NCBI RefSeq assembly: GCF_038719015.1 | Contig: NZ_CP152276.1 | Span: 4,357,501 to 4,421,500, forward strand | Origin: Nguyenibacter vanlangensis | Lineage (GTDB): Bacteria; Pseudomonadota; Alphaproteobacteria; Acetobacterales; Acetobacteraceae | Length of the DNA stretch: 64,000 bases | Direction of reading: 5' to 3' | Shown: positions 52,353-58,691 of the stretch, piece after piece | Numbering within the stretch: the stretch's first letter is position 1 | How the letters are laid out: every line of letters begins with the position of its first letter | The notes under the pieces: generated by a model | What the model was told of the DNA's origin: nothing | What the model saw: only the letters and a program-made list of their open reading frames with translations | Database searches by the model: none | Program-made: the position numbers and the translations under genes

Positions 52353-52928
52353 ATGTCCGCCTCGCTCGCAGCCGGCCCGGCCACCCGGGTCGCCGTCGAC
52401 GTCACCTTCCTCTGCATGGACGCGCCCCCCGCCGGGCGCGCGCCCGCGCTGCCGGACGGCTATCGCATCGACCATTACCCGGCCCCGCCCGTCGCGTTCT
52501 ATCGCCGCCTCTATGACGGCGTCGGGCAGGATTATTGCTGGTGGCTGCGCCGCGCCATGCCCGACGGCGAACTGGCGGCCCTGCTGCGCGATCCCACGGT
52601 GCGGGTGAACGTGCTGTGGCACGGGCAGGAGGTCTGCGGCTTCTTCGAACTGGACTGCGCGATGCCCGACGAGGTCAACCTGGCCTATTTCGGCCTGATG
52701 CCCGGCCGGATCGGACAGGGCATCGGCCGCGCCTTCCTGCGCGCGGCCCTCGACGCCGCCTGGGCCTCGGGCCCGTCCAGCGTGCGGGTCAATACCTGCA
52801 CCGCCGACCATCCCCGCGCGCTCGACACCTACCTGCAGGCCGGCTTCCGCCGCATCCGCACGATCCGCGAGATCTGGGACATCCCCGACCGGCTGGGCCT
52901 CGCCATCCCCCCCGGCCTGCGCATCTGA
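52353..52928 (+). CDS. GNAT-family N-acetyltransferase
   Basis: A 191-residue acetyltransferase with the GNAT acetyl-CoA loop ([20 protein letters not shown], motif A Q/R-x-x-G-x-G) and C-terminal [22 protein letters not shown] (motif B). The N-terminal 50 residues are not conserved. The substrate cannot be deduced. It starts 12 bp after the rpoD stop and reads in the same direction. Nothing downstream belongs to its transcript. Confidence 0.82.
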   Translation: MSASLAAGPATRVAVDVTFLCMDAPPAGRAPALPDGYRIDHYPAPPVAFYRRLYDGVGQDYCWWLRRAMPDGELAALLRDPTVRVNVLWHGQEVCGFFELDCAMPDEVNLAYFGLMPGRIGQGIGRAFLRAALDAAWASGPSSVRVNTCTADHPRALDTYLQAGFRRIRTIREIWDIPDRLGLAIPPGLRI

Positions 52929-52967
52929 ACAGAAAGCCGAAGACCCGTCCGCCGGACACGACCCGGC

Positions 52968-53072
52968 TCAGACGGCTCCGAGCCGCGCGATGATGAAGCT
53001 CTCCCCCTAGCTCGCATCATCGATCAGCCGCGACAGATGAGTCTTGGCCTCGTGAATGTTGAAGGTCCGCAT
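52968..53072 (-). pseudogene. Remnant of a Phd/YefM-type antitoxin
   Basis: From ATG 53072 on the minus strand: MRTFNIHEAKTHLSRLIDDAS, the exact N-terminal pattern of Phd/YefM antitoxins (HEAKTHLSRL), then TAG at 53007-53009; the same frame continues GESFIIARLGAV to a TGA at 52968-52970, matching the next conserved block (GE-x-x-IIAR-x-G). The rest of the antitoxin and any toxin are absent. It is a short, inactivated relic of a type II toxin-antitoxin locus. Confidence 0.8.
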
Positions 53073-53138
53073 GGGCCGCTCCAGACTTGACCATGTAATA
53101 CCGACTGGCCGCAAGACTGACGCATGGGATCTGCCCGA

Positions 53139-53252
53139 CAAGGGCGTTGCCCTTGACCCACCAAAGGGCAGTCGCCCTTTGGAAACCCATTCGTTATCAA
53201 ATGATTGGGGTGCAGGGCCTCAGGCCCTGCCGGGTCCAGGGCAGAGCCCTGG
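53139..53252. repeat. Array of four GC-rich palindromes (REP-like), includes CCAAAGG element copy C
   Basis: Four consecutive perfect hairpins: CAAGGGC/GCCCTTG (53139-53155), CCAAAGGGC/GCCCTTTGG (53161-53182), GCAGGGCCT/AGGCCCTGC (53212-53230) and CCAGGGC/GCCCTGG (53236-53252). The second is followed by GGAAACCCATTCGTTATCAA, shared with the repeats at 56253 and 56817. The 606-bp spacer 52929-53534 also holds the antitoxin relic and otherwise no gene. The pattern resembles intergenic REP/BIME repeats. Confidence 0.8.
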
Positions 53253-53431
53253 TTACGTGTCAATCTCAAGGCGGCCTTATAGTAAACGCAGTCCACTGCG
53301 GATCGTCCTCGCAACGTCGATCATGCCGTCTCGTCGGCCGAAAACGGCACGCCACCGCCATCGGGACCGCCATCGGGGCAGTTTCCCCTTGCGATCCGCC
53401 GGGCTTTGTGCTTCACACCGCTCCTTCCCTG

Positions 53432-53453
53432 CCGGGGCGCGGCATCGCCCCGG
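53432..53453 (+). promoter_or_regulatory. Hairpin in the rpsF leader
   Basis: CCGGGGCG (53432-53439) pairs with CGCCCCGG (53446-53453) with a CGGCAT loop, ending 82 nt before the rpsF start. TATACC (53455-53460) is a possible -10 element just after it, with no matching -35. Leaders of rpsF in other bacteria bind S6:S18; this hairpin may be such a site but the known motif was not demonstrated. Confidence 0.3.
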
Positions 53454-53534
53454 CTATACCCATGCCCCGCGGGAGGGGCGCCGTCCGGACCGGGTCCGGC
53501 GCGGCCGGGTTGACCTTATCCGAAGGGAGTTCCC

Positions 53535-54008
53535 ATGCCGTTATACGAGACCGTGTTCATCGCACGTAACGATGTGTCGCAGCAGCAGGTCGAAGCCGTC
53601 GCCGACGGGATCGCCGCCCTGCTCGAAACCGACGGCGGTGCCGTCCGCAAGCGCGAATATTGGGGCCTGCGCAGCCTGGCCTACCGCATCAAGAAGAACC
53701 GCAAGGGCCATTACATGCTCCTCGGCCTGGATGCGAAGCCGGAAACGATCAAGGAAATCGAGCGCCAGCTCAGCCTGAACGAAGACGTGATGCGGGTGCT
53801 GACCCTGCGCGTCGAGGAAATCGACGAGGCGCCGTCCGTGATCCTGTCCCGCAAGGGCGACGACCGCGAGCGCGGCTTCCGTGGTCCCAAGCCCGCCGGC
53901 CGGTTCGAGAGCGGCCGCGGCGGCCGTCGCGGCTATGACGACCGCGAGGAGTTCCGGGCCCGCAATGAGCGCGAGGATTCGCGCGATATCGACGGCGAAG
54001 CGGAGTAA
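53535..54008 (+). CDS. rpsF: 30S ribosomal protein S6
   Basis: Ribosomal protein S6 (157 residues), which binds S18 on the 30S platform. The conserved core ([20 protein letters not shown], then [20 protein letters not shown] and [16 protein letters not shown]) covers residues 1-95. The C-terminal 60 residues are an arginine/aspartate-rich low-complexity tail ([20 protein letters not shown]) longer than in E. coli but common in alphaproteobacteria. First gene of rpsF-rpsR-rplI, five bp before rpsR. GGGAGT lies before the ATG. Confidence 0.96.
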   Translation: MPLYETVFIARNDVSQQQVEAVADGIAALLETDGGAVRKREYWGLRSLAYRIKKNRKGHYMLLGLDAKPETIKEIERQLSLNEDVMRVLTLRVEEIDEAPSVILSRKGDDRERGFRGPKPAGRFESGRGGRRGYDDREEFRARNEREDSRDIDGEAE

Positions 54009-54013
54009 GAATC

Positions 54014-54289
54014 ATGTCCGACACCACCGAGATCAATCCCGCCGCCCGTCGCACGGCCGTCGGTGCCCGCCGTCCGTTCTACCGCCGCCGCAAATCCTGC
54101 CCGTTCTCCGGCCCCAACGCGCCGAAGATCGACTACAAGGACGTGCGCCTGCTCAGCCGCTTCCTCTCCGAGCGCGGCAAGATCGTGCCCAGCCGCATCA
54201 CCGCGGTCTCGGCCAAAAAGCAGCGTGAACTGGCCCAGGCGATCAAGCGCGCCCGGTTCCTGGCACTCCTGCCCTACATCGTCGGCTAA
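54014..54289 (+). CDS. rpsR: 30S ribosomal protein S18
   Basis: Ribosomal protein S18 (91 residues): [20 protein letters not shown], then [20 protein letters not shown] and [20 protein letters not shown], the complete family sequence. It binds S6 and the 16S rRNA central domain. The N-terminal 20 residues ([20 protein letters not shown]) are a short species-specific extension. rplI follows 12 bp later. Confidence 0.97.
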   Translation: MSDTTEINPAARRTAVGARRPFYRRRKSCPFSGPNAPKIDYKDVRLLSRFLSERGKIVPSRITAVSAKKQRELAQAIKRARFLALLPYIVG

Positions 54290-54301
54290 GGGGGGAAGAT
54301 C

Positions 54302-54871
54302 ATGTCCGCAGTCGAACTGATCCTGCTCCAGCGCGTCGAAAACCTGGGGCAGATGGGCGAAGTCGTGAAGGTGAAGCCGGGCTACGCCCGCAACTTCCTG
54401 CTGCCCCAGGGCAAGGCGATCCGCGCCAACGCCGCCAACCGCGAACGTTTCGAGCGCGAGCGCATCCATCTCGAGGCCCAGAACCTCAAGCGCCGTGAAG
54501 AGGCCGAGCGCCTGTCCGAGCGCATGCACGGCCTGTCCGTCATCCTGATCCGTCAGGCCGGCGACAGCGGCAGCCTGTACGGTTCGGTCACCACCCGCGA
54601 CGTTGCCGAAGCCGCCACCCAGGCCGGCCTCGGCATCACCCGCGCGCAGGTGGTCCTCGAACACCCGATCAAGCAGCTCGGCCTGTACGAGGTTCGCGTG
54701 GCCCTGCACCCCGAGGTCTCGATCCCCGTCACGGTGAACGTGGCCCGCTCGGAAGAAGAAGCCGAGCGCCAGGCCCGCGGCGAGGCCATCGGCGTCGAGG
54801 TGGAAGAACCCGCCGGCTTCGTCGAGGAAGCGCTGATCGAGGAAACGGCCGAAGCCTCCGCCGAAGCCTGA
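54302..54871 (+). CDS. rplI: 50S ribosomal protein L9
   Basis: Ribosomal protein L9 (189 residues). The N-terminal rRNA-binding domain ([20 protein letters not shown], then [20 protein letters not shown]) is joined by a long helix to the C-terminal domain ([40 protein letters not shown]). The acidic C-terminal tail (about 35 residues) is longer than in E. coli. Last gene of the rpsF unit, with a terminator 46 bp downstream. Confidence 0.97.
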   Translation: MSAVELILLQRVENLGQMGEVVKVKPGYARNFLLPQGKAIRANAANRERFERERIHLEAQNLKRREEAERLSERMHGLSVILIRQAGDSGSLYGSVTTRDVAEAATQAGLGITRAQVVLEHPIKQLGLYEVRVALHPEVSIPVTVNVARSEEEAERQARGEAIGVEVEEPAGFVEEALIEETAEASAEA

Positions 54872-54916
54872 TCCGCATTCCCTGCCGCGGCGCCCTGGCG
54901 CCCGGCCGGGGGGCAG

Positions 54917-54946
54917 GGCCCGGACGCAACCGCGTCCGGGCCTTTG
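54917..54946 (+). terminator. Terminator of rpsF-rpsR-rplI
   Basis: GGCCCGGACGC (54917-54927) pairs perfectly with GCGTCCGGGCC (54932-54942) around an AACC loop. The following T-run is short (TTTG), so termination is likely but may be incomplete. Confidence 0.7.
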
Positions 54947-55046
54947 TCGTTGAAAAGGCTGGTAAAGATCGCGCCAGCCGTCTTTACGGATCGCCGCGCG
55001 CCCGTCATGCTCGCTCCCAAGCCGAAAGCAGGGAGGGGAACGCGGC

Positions 55047-56336
55047 ATGACGCCGGTCATCGACAGGATCTTTCGCAGCTTCATCGCGCATGGGCGGCTG
55101 GACGTCGTCTTTTCCGACGGCACGCGGCGCACCTATGTCGGCACGCCCGGTCCCGTCGCCGGATTGCGCATCCTCTCCCCCGCCGTCGAACGCCGCCTGA
55201 TCGTCAATCCCGCCCTGGCGTTCGGCGAGGCCTATATGGACGGCCAGGTCCTTCCGCTCGACTGCTCGCTCTACGACATGCTGCACGTGCTCATGTCCAA
55301 CAGCATGCATGCCGGCCATGTCGGCGAGGCCGCGGCCCGGCTGGTCCGCCACGCCAAGCGCACCTGGACGCAATTCAACCCGGCCTGGCGCGCGCGCCGC
55401 AACGTCGCCCACCATTACGACCTCAACGGCGCGCTCTACGACCTGTTTCTCGATGCCGACCGGCAATATTCCTGCGCCTATTTCCCGCGCGGCGACGAAA
55501 CGCTGGAAGAGGCCCAGCGTGCCAAGAAACACCATATCGCCGCCAAGCTCCGCCTCGACCGCCCCGATCTCGAGGTGCTGGATATCGGCTGCGGCTGGGG
55601 CGGCATGGCGCTGACGCTCGCGCGCGACTACGGCGCCCGCGTCACCGGCATCACCCTGTCGCACGAACAGCTCGCCGTCGCGCGCGACCGCGCGCGGGCG
55701 GCCGGGCTGGCCGACCGGGTGCGCTTCGAACTGCTCGATTACCGCGCGGTGACGCGGCGCTTCGACCGCATCGTCTCGGTCGGCATGTTCGAACATGTCG
55801 GCATCGGCCATTACCGCCGCTTCTTCCGCGTGGTGCACGACATCCTGGCCCCCGACGGGGTCATGCTGCTGCATTCGATCGGCCGCAACGACCCGCCGGG
55901 CTCGACCAATCCCTGGCTCGACCGCTACATCTTCCCCGGCGGCTATTCCCCGGCGCTCAGCGAAACCTTCGCCGCGATCGAAAAATCGAATTTGTGGGTG
56001 ACGGATTGCGAAATCCTGCGCCTGCACTACGCCAAGACGATCGCCCACTGGCGCGCCCGCTTCGCCGCCAACCGCGACAGGATCCGCGCGCTCTACGACG
56101 AGCGGTTCTGCCGGATGTTCGAATTCTACCTGGCCGGGGTGGAACTCTCCTTCCGCGTCCAGGGCCACATGAACTTCCAGCTCCAGATCACCCGCGCGAT
56201 CGACGCCGTGCCCCTGACCCGCGACTACATGTTCGACGCCGAACGCACCGCCCCCGCCCGGGGCGCCGCCCCAGACCCCGCTCTAGACCCCGCCAAAGGC
56301 CGGCAGCCTTTGGAAACCGATTCGTTGATCAAGTGA
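55047..56336 (+). CDS. cfa: Cyclopropane-fatty-acyl-phospholipid synthase
   Basis: A 429-residue enzyme that transfers a methylene group from AdoMet to unsaturated phospholipid acyl chains, an envelope-stress adaptation. AdoMet-binding motif LDIGCGWGGMALTLARDYGA is intact; MPVID-like start, then FDRIVSVGMFEHVGIGHYRR and YIFPGGYSP are family signatures. The last 27 residues (from about APARGAAPDP to the stop) are encoded by an intergenic-type repeat (56253-56338) and have no counterpart in the family, so the gene has been extended by the repeat. GGGAGGGG lies before the ATG. Confidence 0.92.
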   Translation: MTPVIDRIFRSFIAHGRLDVVFSDGTRRTYVGTPGPVAGLRILSPAVERRLIVNPALAFGEAYMDGQVLPLDCSLYDMLHVLMSNSMHAGHVGEAAARLVRHAKRTWTQFNPAWRARRNVAHHYDLNGALYDLFLDADRQYSCAYFPRGDETLEEAQRAKKHHIAAKLRLDRPDLEVLDIGCGWGGMALTLARDYGARVTGITLSHEQLAVARDRARAAGLADRVRFELLDYRAVTRRFDRIVSVGMFEHVGIGHYRRFFRVVHDILAPDGVMLLHSIGRNDPPGSTNPWLDRYIFPGGYSPALSETFAAIEKSNLWVTDCEILRLHYAKTIAHWRARFAANRDRIRALYDERFCRMFEFYLAGVELSFRVQGHMNFQLQITRAIDAVPLTRDYMFDAERTAPARGAAPDPALDPAKGRQPLETDSLIK

Positions 56337-56338
56337 AT
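56253..56338 (+). repeat. CCAAAGG-type repeat element, copy A (inside cfa 3' end)
   Basis: A GC-rich lead (CCCGCCCGGGGCGCCGCCCC, 56254-56273) precedes the perfect hairpin CCAAAGGC/GCCTTTGG (56293-56313, loop CGGCA) and the tail GGAAACCGATTCGTTGATCA. Copy B at 56817 repeats the lead, hairpin and tail with few changes. The element supplies the cfa stop codon (TGA). Confidence 0.85.
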
Positions 56339-56369
56339 AGCCGTCACGGTCTGCACAGTCTGCACACCA

Positions 56370-56531
56370 TCAGGACTCGCTCGTGGCGACATGGCCGCGA
56401 AGCCACGGCTGCAAATGCCCGAAATCAAACGTCCCGCCGGCATAGAGGCCGAGAATAAAATCTTCCGTTTCACCGGCGCTGGCCGTCAGCCGCGCGCCGT
56501 TGATGGCCAGGAAGGTCCAGGTCACCGTCAC
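56370..56531 (-). pseudogene. Truncated Doc-like toxin of a type II toxin-antitoxin system
   Basis: A 53-codon frame that starts GTG 56531, overlapping the antitoxin stop by 3 bp, and encodes VTVTWTFLAINGARLTASAG, then ETEDFILGLYAGGTFDFGHL and QPWLRGHVATSES. This matches the C-terminal third of death-on-curing (Doc) toxins, following FLALNGYRLTAS. The Fic-type motif HPFxDGNKR and the N-terminal two thirds are missing, so it cannot be a working AMPylase/kinase. It is too short for normal ORF lists. The overlap suggests an internal deletion within a former operon. Confidence 0.7.
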
Positions 56532-56758
56532 TCGGCCAGTTTCCGGTAGAGCGGCGCGAAGGTCTCATGGCTGGCCTGGTAGGCCGCCATGACATGGGCA
56601 CGCGGACGCTGCCGTTTCCGCTTCTCAATCAGGTCGGCCAGCGCCTCATCGACCAGGGCCTGGAGCTGCCGCCCTTCGCTGCGGGCCAGATCCCGCACCG
56701 CCTGCAGGATCTGCGGATCGACCTGGGTCGCGAATTTCTCACGCTGCGGGGTGGCCAT
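56528..56758 (-). CDS. Ribbon-helix-helix antitoxin-like protein
   Basis: A 76-residue protein: a beta strand (EKFATQVDPQILQAVRDLAR), two helices with QLQALVDEALADLIEKRKRQ, and a C-terminal RAHVMAAYQASHETFAPLYR tail. The N-terminal half is a MetJ/Arc-type RHH fold that binds DNA; the tail would bind the toxin. The ATG follows AGGAGAGG. It precedes the Doc toxin stump with overlapping ends, the usual antitoxin-toxin layout. Since the toxin is broken, the gene may survive as an orphan DNA-binding protein. Confidence 0.75.
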   Translation of the reverse strand: MATPQREKFATQVDPQILQAVRDLARSEGRQLQALVDEALADLIEKRKRQRPRAHVMAAYQASHETFAPLYRKLAE

Positions 56759-56816
56759 GACACCTCTCCTGTTGGGTGCCGAATTATATCAACAGATCAT
56801 GATGCATCAAGAAACT

Positions 56817-56889
56817 CCCGCCCGGGGCGCCGCCCCGCACCCCGCCAAAGGCCGGTAGCCTTTGGAAAACCGATTCGTTAATAAAATGA
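56817..56889 (+). repeat. CCAAAGG-type repeat element, copy B
   Basis: The same lead (CCCGCCCGGGGCGCCGCCCC), hairpin CCAAAGGC/GCCTTTGG (56845-56865, loop CGGTA) and tail (GGAAAACCGATTCGTTAATA) as copy A. It lies between the antitoxin gene and the AT-rich PrsW-like gene. Confidence 0.85.
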
Positions 56890-57342
56890 AGTGGGTCGCA
56901 GCGAGCCCGGCACGCTGAGGCCCGGCATAATCTGCTGAGTCAGCAAGCGACGAGGAAAGAAATAATCGCCCCGCATTGTTCCAAAAAACCTTCAAATTTG
57001 GCGGAAGGTTCGCAACAGTAGGTGCAGCGAAAGCCGATATGCTGATCAGACAGAAATAGATCCAATAAGAGCGCGAGCGGGGCGCATATATGCTATCCTG
57101 GCAAGGGGTGGAAGGACGTGAATGGGGCCAGCAAGACAGCGGCAGCGGCAGCGGCAGCGGCTGGGGATGCGGAAGCACAATGACCGCGGGCGCACAAAGC
57201 GGCGTGCTCCACTCTCATCCGTATTATGACCAGTGCGGCTTCGGTCATCAGATGGCTCGCTGACAGTTGAGGGAATGGCGCTTTGGTGTCGTTCCGCTTT
57301 TTGCTATTCCTATAAGGATTACTGTACAAGGCTAGAATTTTC
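56890..57342. other. Spacer before the AT-rich gene; nothing recognisable
   Basis: No gene or known element is visible in this 453-bp stretch. It contains (GGCAGC)-type repeats around 57135-57158 and becomes AT-rich after about 57290. A 78-codon minus-strand frame here encodes an alanine run from the GGCAGC repeats and is not convincing. Base composition changes gradually towards the gene at 57343, which may mark the edge of acquired DNA. Confidence 0.5.
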
Positions 57343-58227
57343 GTGAATATACTGTCAGATGCATGTGTGCTGATCTGTTTATGCTTTTACCCAACCATCT
57401 GGTTGCGGCGTTTTCCAATTGATGGCACGCGATTTTTTTTGTCGGCCACATTTTTTATTTCTTTGGTTATTGTCATTATTTGTGGCCGCACTGAAAGTTA
57501 TATTTCAAATATTGAATTAACTAGATTTTGTATTGGTAATTTATTTCCCTATCTTCGGATTGGGTTTACAGAGGAGTCTATTAAAACAATAGGTGCTATC
57601 TGCTTGTTAGGCTTTCTGAAGATAAAACCGACATCTCCTGATCAGGTTAAATGTTTCCTGGGAATAGGATATTTTTTCGGTTTGATCGAAGGAATATTTC
57701 GAATGCCGGGAATAGCGACTAATAGCAGAAAATTTGTGCTATCGCAAAGTATACCATTCGATATCGACATTCACTTGGCCTTGATAATTCAAGATGCTGC
57801 AGCGGTATATATTGCCTCCTCAAGAAAAGGTGGATTAAAATATTCTGTGTTAATAATGTTTGTAACATGCCTTGAGCACTCTATATTTGACTATTTCTAT
57901 GTCATGGATCCACTCCAAATTTATGCAACTATACTATATTGCATTCCGATATCTGTCATTTTTATGTGCTCCATAATTTCTTTTTATTTTCTGGGCAGCG
58001 CCAAGATTACGTCACCATGGGTGCCCGTAGCAGGCGTATTTTTTACTATATTACCTTTCTTTGCTGCTTATAAAAATTTGTCGGATTTTTTCTGTAAGCA
58101 AAACATTTATATTGCGATTTTATTCTCGTTTTTGTCGGCAATTTTTGATTTTTATACTTTATTAAACCGAAAAATTGGTATTTATGTTCAGAAATGGCAC
58201 GTCGCAAGACAGGTCGACGTTGGATAA
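57343..58227 (+). CDS. PrsW-like glutamic intramembrane protease candidate
   Basis: A 294-residue, very hydrophobic protein with about eight predicted membrane segments, encoded by DNA visibly far more AT-rich than its surroundings. Three motifs of the PrsW glutamic-type intramembrane protease family are present in order: E77-E78-x-x-K81 (FTEESIKTI), F112-x3-E116 (YFFGLIEGI) and H179-x3-D183 (LEHSIFDYF). Their spacing is close to that of B. subtilis PrsW, where the two adjacent glutamates and the histidine are catalytic. PrsW releases anti-sigma factors or processes peptides. The start is GTG 57343. The rest of the sequence is not recognised; the assignment is by motif only. Confidence 0.6.
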   Translation: MNILSDACVLICLCFYPTIWLRRFPIDGTRFFLSATFFISLVIVIICGRTESYISNIELTRFCIGNLFPYLRIGFTEESIKTIGAICLLGFLKIKPTSPDQVKCFLGIGYFFGLIEGIFRMPGIATNSRKFVLSQSIPFDIDIHLALIIQDAAAVYIASSRKGGLKYSVLIMFVTCLEHSIFDYFYVMDPLQIYATILYCIPISVIFMCSIISFYFLGSAKITSPWVPVAGVFFTILPFFAAYKNLSDFFCKQNIYIAILFSFLSAIFDFYTLLNRKIGIYVQKWHVARQVDVG

Positions 58228-58576
58228 TTTCTTTCGCCGCGAAGTCGCTGACGGACGCCGTAATGCCAGGCTCGGGCGTGTTCAGGTCGCCAGACTCTTC
58301 CTGTAAAGATTGTGGCCTGGAGTTGTACCGGCCTGATTCTGGTAACGACGCTTCTATTCGGCTTCGAAAACTACACGTGCCGCGTTCACACCGCTGGCCA
58401 AATGACGCCGAAAGGCGACGTCCTGTCGATCGGCGCCATTCAACCCGGCATCATTGTGGCCCGACATGCTGAAGAGGGCCAGCATGTTCGTGAGGGCGAT
58501 GTTCTATTCGCGAAAGATTTGGAAGAAACGTCTACAACTGGTCCTGCTCAAGAACAAGTAGTCGCCGATCTCGAAC
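58184..58576 (+). pseudogene. Frameshifted, truncated HlyD/colicin-V-type export adaptor
   Basis: From ATG 58184, overlapping the end of the PrsW-like gene, one frame reads MFRNGTSQDRSTLDNFFRRE, then VADGRRNARLGRVQVARLFL before TAA (58304-58306); a shift at about 58295-58300 continues as LPVKIVAWSCTGLILVTTLL (transmembrane helix), VHTAGQMTPKGDVLSIGAIQ, PGIIVARHAEEGQHVREGDV. Together this is the N-terminus and first biotinyl-lipoyl half of a HlyD-family adaptor of the colicin V/bacteriocin exporter type (LFRxE at the start, EGQxVRxGDVLF). Homology stops near 58576, so coiled coil and barrel are lost. Confidence 0.65.
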
Positions 58577-58691
58577 TTAGGCCCCGGCCCCATTTTCGGG
58601 GGCCGCTTCAGTTTTTGGAGATCTCCACCTCACTTCAAATCGAGGGCATTTCAGGAGGTAAGATCAGAAGATCAGGCCGTCCGGTCACGCC

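Noticed and set aside
57093..57329. 78-codon minus-strand frame upstream of the PrsW-like gene
   Set aside because: Its only feature is an alanine run from GGCAGC repeats; no ribosome-binding site or domain.
52929..57342. Insertion sequence or prophage in the region of repeats and antitoxin relics
   Set aside because: No transposase, integrase, terminal inverted repeats or target duplication could be found; only palindromic repeats and gene relics are present.
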